Origin: JBOGED01 sp050743625
GTDB taxonomy: Bacteria; Actinomycetota; Nitriliruptoria; Euzebyales; Egibacteraceae
Direction: 5' to 3'
Length of the DNA: 12,964 nt
NCBI GenBank assembly: GCA_050743625.1
Contig: JBOGED010000015.1
Coordinates: forward strand, 1 to 12,964
The notes under the pieces are model-generated. The model was not told where the DNA came from. It worked only from the letters and a program-made list of their open reading frames with translations, and did not search any database. The position numbers and the translations under genes are program-made. This document shows positions 8,003-12,964 of this stretch, one piece after another; positions within the stretch are counted from its first letter, which is position 1, and the number at the start of each line of letters is the position of its first letter.

Positions 8003-9145
8003 TCAGCGCAGCGCCTGCTCGACGTCGGCGATCAGGTCGGCGGGGTCTTCGATGCCGACGGAGAGGCGGATGAGGTCGTCGGGTACCTCCAGCGGCGATC
8101 CGGCCACCGACTGGTGCGTCATACGCCCTGGATGCTCGACCAGCGACTCGACGCCGCCGAGCGACTCGGCCAAGGTGAACACTCGGAACCGGGCGCAGGC
8201 GCGCAGCGCGGCATCGGCGTCGGCCATGTGGAACGACACCATGCCACCGAAGTCACTCATCTGCTGGGCCGCGATCTCGTGACCCGGATGCCCGGCCAGC
8301 CCCGGGTAGCGGACGCCGCGCACCGCCGGGTGCGCGCACAGGGCGGCGACCACGGCCCGGGCGTTCTCGCAATGGGCGCGCATCCGCACGGCTAAGGTCT
8401 TGATCCCGCGGAGGACGAGGAACAGGTCCCACGGGCCGGGCACCGCCCCGACCGCGTTCTGGAGGAAGCGGACCTGCTCCGCCACGCGGTCGTCGCTGGT
8501 CAGCACCGCCCCGCCCACGACGTCGCTGTGCCCGCCGAGGTACTTCGTGGTCGAGTGCACGACCATGTCGGCACCGAGCGCGAGCGGCTGCTGCAGGTAG
8601 GGCGTCGCAAAGGTGTTGTCGACCACAACCCGCGCGCCGCGCTCGTGCGCGAAGGCCGCCAGGGCGGCGATGTCGAAGACTGTCATCAGCGGGTTGGTCG
8701 GCGTCTCGATCCACAGCATGCGGGTATTCGCTCGCCAGGCCACGGCGACGCGGTCGAGGTCGCTCAGGTCGACAGGCTCGAAGGTCAGACCCCACGGGGC
8801 ATGCACCCGTGCGAGCTGCCGGTACGTGCCGCCGTAGACGTCGTTGGCCATGACGACGTGGTCGCCTGGGGCACAGGCGCGCAAGACCGCGTCGCATGCG
8901 GCGAGCCCCGAGGCGAACGCGAAGCCGTGGCGGGCGCCCTCCAGGGACGCCAGCGCGGTCTCCAGAGCGTCGCGGGTCGGGTTGCCACTGCGCGCGTAGT
9001 CCCAGCCGCGATGCGCACCGACCTCGGCCTGCGCGAAGGTCGAGGTCTGGTACACCGGCACGGTCACCGCACCGGTGGCGGCGTCGGGGTCCTGGCCGGC
9101 GTGGATCGCTCGGGTCGCAAAGCCGGCGTCTCCCCAGCCGCTCAC
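8003..9145 (-). CDS. metB: Cystathionine gamma-synthase/lyase (PLP)
   Basis: 380 residues, usual for the Cys/Met-metabolism PLP family. Visible motifs: VYQTSTFAQ (31-39), YARSGNPTRDALE (50-62, phosphate-binding Tyr and Arg), ASGLAA (78-83), ETPTNPL (147-153), VVVDNTFATPYLQQP (173-187, Asp176 to the pyridine nitrogen), HSTTKYLGGHSD (197-208, PLP Lys201) and the C-terminal SLGGVESLVEHP. The start is GTG 9145, overlapping the stop of the upstream cbs gene as GTGA, so the two are translationally coupled; the longer in-frame reading to 9220 is inside cbs and is unlikely. Pairing with cbs points to the lyase direction (cystathionine to cysteine, 2-oxobutyrate and ammonia), but synthase and lyase cannot be told apart safely from sequence. 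The pair resembles Rv1077/Rv1079 of M. tuberculosis. Confidence 0.94.
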   Translation of the reverse strand: MSGWGDAGFATRAIHAGQDPDAATGAVTVPVYQTSTFAQAEVGAHRGWDYARSGNPTRDALETALASLEGARHGFAFASGLAACDAVLRACAPGDHVVMANDVYGGTYRQLARVHAPWGLTFEPVDLSDLDRVAVAWRANTRMLWIETPTNPLMTVFDIAALAAFAHERGARVVVDNTFATPYLQQPLALGADMVVHSTTKYLGGHSDVVGGAVLTSDDRVAEQVRFLQNAVGAVPGPWDLFLVLRGIKTLAVRMRAHCENARAVVAALCAHPAVRGVRYPGLAGHPGHEIAAQQMSDFGGMVSFHMADADAALRACARFRVFTLAESLGGVESLVEHPGRMTHQSVAGSPLEVPDDLIRLSVGIEDPADLIADVEQALR

Positions 9146-10578
9146 GAGCGGTCCCGCGCCATCAGGAAGTCGAGCACGTCGGCGCGGGTCAAGACCCCTA
9201 CCGGCTCTGGGCCGTCGCACACCAGGACGGCCGGTGCCCGCTCGGTGAGCAGGGTCATGGCCGCATCGACGGTGTCCCGCCTATCGATCATGGGCAACGG
9301 TGAGTCCATCACCTCGCCGACGACCGCGTCGAGTACCCGGAAATCAGGTGGACCGGGATGCCGGTAAACCTGTTCGAGAAGGCTCCGCTCCCGGATGCTG
9401 CCGAGCACGTCGTCTCTGGACTTAACCTGATCGCGCTTCACCACCGGCATCTGGCTGACCCCGTAGGTGTGCAGCGTCGCGATCGCGTCGCGTACCGCCT
9501 CGTCGGGGTGGACGTGGACGATCGCCGGCATCGGGCCCGTCTTCGCGGCGAGCACCTCGGCCAACCGAGCGCCCGAGCCCGTGCGGTCGAGGAAGCCATT
9601 GGCGGCCATCCACTCGTCGTTGAAGAGCTTGCTGAGGTAGCCGCGCCCCGAGTCGGGGAGCAGCACGACGATGGTCGCGTCCGCAGGGTAGGTGGCGGCC
9701 ACCTGCAACGCGGCCCAGGCCGCCATGCCGCCCGACCCGCCGACCAGCATGCCCTCCTCACGCGTCAGCCGGCGCGCGGTGAGGAACGAGTCGCGGTCGC
9801 CGACGCGGACGAAACGGTCGACCACGCGGGCGTCGAACGTCGCGGGCATGAAGTCCTCGCCGACGCCCTCGACGAGGTAGGGATGGACGTTGTCGCCCGA
9901 GTAGATCGACCCCTTGGGGTCCACGCCGACCACGACCACGTTCGGGTTGCGCTCCTTGAGGTAGCGCCCGGTGCCGCTGATGGTTCCACCAGTCCCCACG
10001 CCAGCCACGAACACGTCGATCCGCCCATCCGTCTGGCCCCAGATCTCCGGGCCAGTCGTGCGGTAATGCGCCTCGGGGTTTGCTTGGTTGCGGTACTGGT
10101 TCGGCTGGAAGGCCCCGGGGATCTCCTCGGTCAGGCGGTCCGCGGTGCGGTAGTAGCTGCGCGGGTCGGCGGGTTCGACCGAGGTCGGGCACAGCACGAC
10201 CTCGGCGCCGAACGCGCGCAGGAGGTTGATCTTCTCTTGGCTGACCTTGTCCGGCATGACGAAGACGCAGCGGTAGCCACGCCGCGCCGCCACCATCGCC
10301 AGCCCCGCACCGGTGTTGCCGCTCGTCGGCTCGACGATCGTGCCGCCGGCCCGCAGCCGGCCACTGGCCTCCGCGGCGCCGACCATCGTCAACCCGATGC
10401 GGTCCTTCACGCTCCCCCCAGGGTTCAGGAACTCCGCCTTGGCCAGCAGCGTCGGTGGGACACCCGCGCTGAACCGCGCCAGCCGCACCAACGGGGTGCC
10501 GCCGACCAGGTCGACGAGCGAATCGACCACACCCGGCGGCGAGTCCGCTGGCCGGGAGTCTCCGGAGAGGGGGCTCAT
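9142..10578 (-). CDS. cbs: Cystathionine beta-synthase with C-terminal CBS pair
   Basis: 478 residues from ATG 10578. It joins serine and homocysteine into cystathionine, the first step of reverse transsulfuration, in the cytosol. Catalytic part: LVGGTPLVRL (~24), LNPGGSVKDRIG with PLP Lys58, PTSGNTGAGLA (84-94), GVGTGGTISGTGRYLKE (193-209) and LLPDSGRGYLSKLFND (307-321). The C-terminal ~125 residues form two CBS (Bateman) repeats: IVHVHPDEAVRDAIATLHTY (~353) and VVGEVMDSPLPMIDRRDTV (~419) through GVLTRADVLDFLM, the place where AdoMet acts in related enzymes; ligand binding here is inferred. No N-terminal heme-binding segment is present, as expected for bacteria. The start is preferred over GTG 10605 because the sequence begins closer to the conserved core and a TAGCCT box lies seven bases upstream. 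The next gene overlaps its stop by 4 nt. Confidence 0.95.
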   Translation of the reverse strand: MSPLSGDSRPADSPPGVVDSLVDLVGGTPLVRLARFSAGVPPTLLAKAEFLNPGGSVKDRIGLTMVGAAEASGRLRAGGTIVEPTSGNTGAGLAMVAARRGYRCVFVMPDKVSQEKINLLRAFGAEVVLCPTSVEPADPRSYYRTADRLTEEIPGAFQPNQYRNQANPEAHYRTTGPEIWGQTDGRIDVFVAGVGTGGTISGTGRYLKERNPNVVVVGVDPKGSIYSGDNVHPYLVEGVGEDFMPATFDARVVDRFVRVGDRDSFLTARRLTREEGMLVGGSGGMAAWAALQVAATYPADATIVVLLPDSGRGYLSKLFNDEWMAANGFLDRTGSGARLAEVLAAKTGPMPAIVHVHPDEAVRDAIATLHTYGVSQMPVVKRDQVKSRDDVLGSIRERSLLEQVYRHPGPPDFRVLDAVVGEVMDSPLPMIDRRDTVDAAMTLLTERAPAVLVCDGPEPVGVLTRADVLDFLMARDRS

Positions 10579-10585
10579 CGCCTGG

Positions 10586-10591
10586 AGGCTA
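10586..10591 (-). promoter_or_regulatory. Putative -10 box of the cbs operon (leaderless type)
   Basis: TAGCCT on the minus strand, seven bases (CCAGGCG) before ATG 10578. A weak TTGGCC lies 19 nt further upstream as a possible -35. The 69-bp gap to the regulator gene has no clear terminator. Confidence 0.4.
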
Positions 10592-10608
10592 CCGAATGTC
10601 TGCACCCA

Positions 10609-10624
10609 CCGGCCAACGCGTCAG
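10609..10624. repeat. 16-bp direct repeat, copy 1
   Basis: CCGGCCAACGCGTCAG occurs here and, in the same orientation, at 12730-12745. Here it is in the cbs leader; the other copy is inside the regulator-domain relic. The match stops at both ends of the 16 bp. It could be chance in GC-rich DNA. Confidence 0.4.
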
Positions 10625-10647
10625 CGGCCCAGCCTCCAAGCTACGTA

Positions 10648-11874
10648 CTATCCGGGGTCGCCGCCGGCTCGGCAGGCCGTCACATATCGCTCATGAAACG
10701 ATCGAGCTTCTTGAATCCCTCCCTGATAGGCACTGAGAACGCCGTCGAGTTCCGACACCCATTCCATCGTGCTCGACACCACACGCCCCGCTCCTAATGC
10801 GAGAAGACCGCGTTCAGCGGCCTCGGCATACTCACCACGTCGAGCGGCGATGAGGCCCAGATCGATGTGGGCGACAGCGAGGCGGGTAGGCCAACGCCCC
10901 ATACCGTCACCGATGGTGCACTGATCGATGACATGGAGGGCGTGCTCCTCGGCCCGGTCGAGGATACCGAGCCAGACATACACGGTCGCCGCATAAAAGG
11001 ACAGCTTCGAGCTGTCGAAGACGAAGTGGTGGTCTGGATGCGTCGGAGTGGGCAACCTCGCCAATGCGGCGGCGCCAGTGCGCATGGCCTCTTCAGCACG
11101 CCGCCGGTCCCCCAGGCGGGCCCAAGCCTTCGCCTCCTGGACGGCGAGCTGAACGCCGGCGGATGTCCCGGACGCGAGGTCGCGGCCAGCGCGGGCATGG
11201 TCGACTACCCGAGGGTAAGCCCCCTCTAAGAGAGCGAACCAAGCGCTCAGCTCATGGGTCCACGCCATCAGCTCCTCGTGGCCGCCCTCGCGACCCAGCT
11301 CGAACGCGGCATCACGGCTTGCTTCCGCCGCAGACTGGTCTCCGGTGTCGAACTGGAGGACCGCGAGTAGGAGCGCAAGCCATCCTCCGTCGACTATCAG
11401 GTGGCGGCGCTGCCCGAGCGTCAAGCGCGTTTCGAGTAACTGCTTGACGTACCGCAGGCGCCGTCTCACGCGAGGGATCAACACCTCAGGGCGCGAGTGT
11501 GGATAGTCGCGGGCGAGACGGTCGACGCTCTGGTCGAGCATCTCCAGCGTCCCAGTGGCGACAGTCGATGCCTCTACCAGGCGGGCCAGCTGAACCGCCT
11601 CGGAAGCAGCGATCTTATCGAGAGCCAGTGACGGCGACCTCTCAGATCGGTCGAACAGGTGGGCGACCTGGTCACCGAGGAGCTGGCGTAGCGCGGGGCG
11701 GAAGTCCACGCGCGGCAGGTGATCCCCGCGCTCCCACTTCGACACGGTGGCTTGCTCGAGGGTGTCCACGCCGGGGCTGGCCGCGACCACCTCGCGGGCA
11801 AGCTTCTCTTGTGACCAGCCGCGCCGCAGCCTGGCAGCGCGGATCGCGTCCCCTAGATACTCGAGCTCCTCCAC
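10648..11874 (-). CDS. XRE-family regulator with TPR-like C-terminal region
   Basis: 408 residues. The N-terminal helix-turn-helix is clear: LGDAIRAARLRRGWSQEKLA (7-26) and TVSKWERGDHLPRVD (~43-57), the canonical XRE recognition region. The rest (~100-400) is alpha-helical and resembles degenerate TPR repeats (AAEASRDAAFELGREGG; AYPRVVDHARAGRDLASG; WLGILDRAEEHALHVIDQ; LGLIAARRGEYAEAAERGLL), the architecture of actinobacterial regulators that sense a peptide, protein or small ligand. An in-frame TAG just upstream fixes the first possible start as GTG 11874, six bases after a TAGGCT box. It is divergent from a small plus-strand ORF and lies upstream of cbs in the same direction. The target genes are unknown; autoregulation and control of the divergent ORF are natural guesses. 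Confidence 0.88.
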   Translation of the reverse strand: MEELEYLGDAIRAARLRRGWSQEKLAREVVAASPGVDTLEQATVSKWERGDHLPRVDFRPALRQLLGDQVAHLFDRSERSPSLALDKIAASEAVQLARLVEASTVATGTLEMLDQSVDRLARDYPHSRPEVLIPRVRRRLRYVKQLLETRLTLGQRRHLIVDGGWLALLLAVLQFDTGDQSAAEASRDAAFELGREGGHEELMAWTHELSAWFALLEGAYPRVVDHARAGRDLASGTSAGVQLAVQEAKAWARLGDRRRAEEAMRTGAAALARLPTPTHPDHHFVFDSSKLSFYAATVYVWLGILDRAEEHALHVIDQCTIGDGMGRWPTRLAVAHIDLGLIAARRGEYAEAAERGLLALGAGRVVSSTMEWVSELDGVLSAYQGGIQEARSFHERYVTACRAGGDPG

Positions 11875-11880
11875 CTCGCC

Positions 11881-11886
11881 AGCCTA
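11881..11886 (-). promoter_or_regulatory. Putative -10 box of the XRE regulator (leaderless type)
   Basis: TAGGCT on the minus strand, six bases (GGCGAG) before GTG 11874. CTGACT about 19 nt upstream is a weak -35 candidate. No ribosome site separate from the start codon is evident. Confidence 0.4.
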
Positions 11887-11961
11887 GTCCAGCGCAGTCC
11901 GGCGGAGTCAGCTCCATGGGACTCCTTGAGGTTGGTTGGTGCGAGCGCCAGCCTCCGTCGC

Positions 11962-12123
11962 ATGGCTAGCCCCACGATCCTCGTTCGCGAGCTGATTGTC
12001 CGCGCACTCGACCTCATCGACCCCGCCGACGAGGACATGGAGATCGTGCGCCACTTGCTGCGCGACGCAGTAGGTGTCCTCGACACCCCTTATGCCGGCG
12101 GTACGCACCGGCCATCCCGTTGA
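11962..12123 (+). CDS. Small acidic helical protein, divergent from the XRE gene
   Basis: 53 residues from ATG 11962: MASPTILVRELIVRALDLID, then PADEDMEIVRHLLRDAVGVL and a short polar tail. The pattern looks like two amphipathic helices joined by an acidic turn, and third codon positions are mostly G/C, as in a real gene. No family is recognised, and there is no transmembrane segment or signal peptide. A TTG at 11926 would add twelve residues; neither start has a visible ribosome site. Small genes beside XRE regulators are common in actinobacteria, but this one lacks the usual DUF397 signature. It could be a chance open frame. Confidence 0.45.
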   Translation: MASPTILVRELIVRALDLIDPADEDMEIVRHLLRDAVGVLDTPYAGGTHRPSR

Positions 12124-12149
12124 ACCACACGGGTGTCCTCTGGGGTGGC

Positions 12150-12640
12150 TCAGCCGGAGCGGTCGCGCGCGACCGGCGTGCCGAAGATGAAATCGTCCAT
12201 CACCACGAGATCGCGGTCCCCGCGCTCGTTCGGCCGAGCGCGAGGTTGCCGCTCTTGATCCTCACGCGCGCCACCCGCCGGTTGAGGAAGCGGACACCGA
12301 GGAAGGACAGGGTTTGCCGGCCGGGGATCGCCGGCACCTCAACCCGTGCCAGCCGCTCGCCCCGCTCGTCAAAATAGTCGATCCTGGTCCCCGGCCGGTC
12401 CACGTCGGTGAACACGGCGCCGAAGCCGTTGGTTGTGGCCGGCGTCGAGGTGCCGGGCACGAAGAAGCGCACCTGCATGATGTTGTTGCCGAGCGCGGTG
12501 AACAGCCGCTGAGCGCTGAACGTCCTGAACAGTCCTGAGTAGGTCGGGTTGATGTTGTCGAACTCGATCGGTCCCACCCCGGCGTTGGCACTCACCTGAA
12601 AACCCGACCCGCGAGTCGAGAACACCACGCCCCGAGGCAC
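12150..12640 (-). pseudogene. Beta-rich protein remnant, 5'-truncated and frameshifted
   Basis: From ~12640 the frame reads PRGVVFSTRGSGFQVSANAG, IEFDNINPTYSGLFRTFSAQ, MQVRFFVPGTSTPATTNGFG, AVFTDVDRPGTRIDYFDERG, TLSFLGVRFLNRRVARVRIK and GNLALG, a beta-sandwich-like pattern that reads like one conserved family, although I cannot name it with confidence. At ~12231-12235 one base is missing: GGCCGAAC should be GGCCCGAAC on the coding strand. The next frame then continues NERGDRDLVVMDDFIFGTPV and ARDRSG to a TGA at 12152. The frame is open upstream to a TGA near 12770 but has no ATG, GTG or TTG before 12640, so the N-terminus (probably with export signal) is lost. Almost certainly a relic. Confidence 0.65.
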
Positions 12641-12660
12641 GGTGCCTGGTACCAGACCCC

Positions 12661-12699
12661 GTGTCGGCTCAGGTCCGGATTCCGGGCCTGAGTCGACAC
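12661..12699. repeat. 39-bp imperfect palindrome between two relics
   Basis: GTGTCG-G-CTCAGG-T-CCGGA, centre T (12680), then TCCGG-G-CCTGAG-T-CGACAC. Seventeen of nineteen pairs are Watson-Crick and the other two (G-T, T-G) are wobble pairs. It lies at the junction of the minus-strand beta-rich relic and the plus-strand regulator relic. It could be a transposon-end or recombination scar, or a folded RNA element. Confidence 0.65.
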
Positions 12700-12705
12700 A
12701 CCACG

Positions 12706-12839
12706 CTTGGGGGTGAGAATGGTGAGCCGCCGGCCAACGCGTCAGGCAACCTGCGCAGCTATATCACGCTATCACGCGGCTGCGGCAGGTGGTCGGGCCC
12801 GATCTGGTGAAGCGCGGGCCGGCCGGCTACCGGCTAGTC
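12706..12839 (+). pseudogene. SARP/OmpR-type DNA-binding domain fragment
   Basis: The plus strand encodes LGGENGEPPANASGNLRSYI followed by T (12706-12768). In another frame it continues RLRQVVGPDLVKRGPAGYRL and V (12777-12839). Together they match the winged-helix N-terminal domain of actinobacterial SARP/BTAD regulators (LRSYxxRLRxxxGxxLVxRxPxGYRL). TATCACGC is repeated in tandem at 12762-12777; removing one copy joins the two frames. No start and no following BTAD helices are present, so only ~45 codons of an original ~250+ residue gene remain. Confidence 0.65.
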
Positions 12840-12896
12840 CCGTGTTCCGCACATGGGGTTCGTTCGGCGGGTGGCAGTGGGTGGTGGACCATTCAG

Positions 12897-12918
12897 TTTT
12901 GCGCGCGTACGCGCAAAA
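12897..12918. repeat. Inverted repeat TTTTGCGCG-CGTA-CGCGCAAAA
   Basis: Nine-bp perfect arms with a four-base loop. As at 6819-6865, the T-run is outside on the left and the A-run on the right, so it is not a normal intrinsic terminator. It may be a dimer-binding site. Confidence 0.5.
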
Positions 12919-12919
12919 G

Positions 12920-12938
12920 GGCAGGCCAACGGCCTGCC
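12920..12938. terminator. GC-rich hairpin, possible terminator
   Basis: GGCAGGCC-AAC-GGCCTGCC: eight perfect GC-rich base pairs with a three-base loop, no following T-run. It could end transcripts from either side; the gene served, if any, is outside the window. Confidence 0.35.
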
Positions 12939-12964
12939 GAGGGAGCCACAACGTCCTTCGGCCC

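Noticed and set aside
9358..10797. 479-codon plus-strand open frame
   Set aside because: Antisense to cbs, low complexity (Arg/Ala/His rich), no motifs.
11962..12123. Small ORF as a DUF397 partner of the XRE regulator
   Set aside because: The typical W-x-K-S-S-x-S and C-V-E-V motifs of DUF397 are absent.
1..12964. CRISPR array, tRNA or rRNA genes, complete insertion sequence
   Set aside because: No regularly spaced repeats, no cloverleaf sequence and no transposase were seen on either strand.

Overview
The window is high-GC DNA from an actinobacterium that I cannot place to genus. The evidence is strong G/C preference at third codon positions, a DUF222/HNH (13E12-type) endonuclease, a TPR-CHAT protein, a SARP-like regulator fragment, a cbs + cystathionine gamma-synthase/lyase pair of mycobacterial type, and several genes with a TAnnnT -10 box only 6-7 nt before the start codon, as in actinobacterial leaderless promoters. 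Almost every gene is on the minus strand.

Layout. (a) 1-1154 (-): DUF222/HNH endonuclease, cut by the window edge and frameshifted near 947. (b) 1249-3536 (-): TPR + middle domain + CHAT caspase-like protease, with the His-Cys dyad visible but the frame broken twice. (c) 3649-6393 (-): intact ~914-residue protein made of two tandem aminoglycoside-phosphotransferase-like halves; the second half has lost the catalytic Asp. (d) 6402-~6808 (+): relic of a Uma2-type nuclease with an internal deletion and a 4-bp tandem duplication, followed by a 47-bp near-perfect palindrome. (e) 7060-7854 (-): secreted M15-like peptidoglycan peptidase. Two copies of a CTGCAC-N-GTGCAG element lie upstream of it, one inside a 33-bp perfect palindrome. 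(f) 8003-10578 (-): cystathionine beta-synthase and cystathionine gamma-synthase/lyase, joined by a 4-nt GTGA overlap. (g) 10648-11874 (-): XRE-family regulator with a helical/TPR-like C-terminal region, divergent from a small acidic ORF (+). (h) 12150-12964: two gene remnants (a beta-rich family on minus, a SARP-type DNA-binding domain on plus) on either side of a 39-bp imperfect palindrome, then two short hairpins at the edge.

How the parts fit together. The centre (7-12 kb) is an intact housekeeping block: reverse transsulfuration (homocysteine + serine to cystathionine to cysteine), a cell-wall hydrolase and a regulator. The two flanks are accessory DNA with frameshifts, small tandem duplications and relics. 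The least conventional items are the TPR-CHAT protease next to the double kinase-fold protein, the large palindromes, and the repeated leaderless-promoter arrangement. A joint function for the CHAT and kinase-like genes is inference only. The one-base frameshifts in the left genes could be sequencing errors; the 4-bp and 8-bp tandem duplications look like real mutations.
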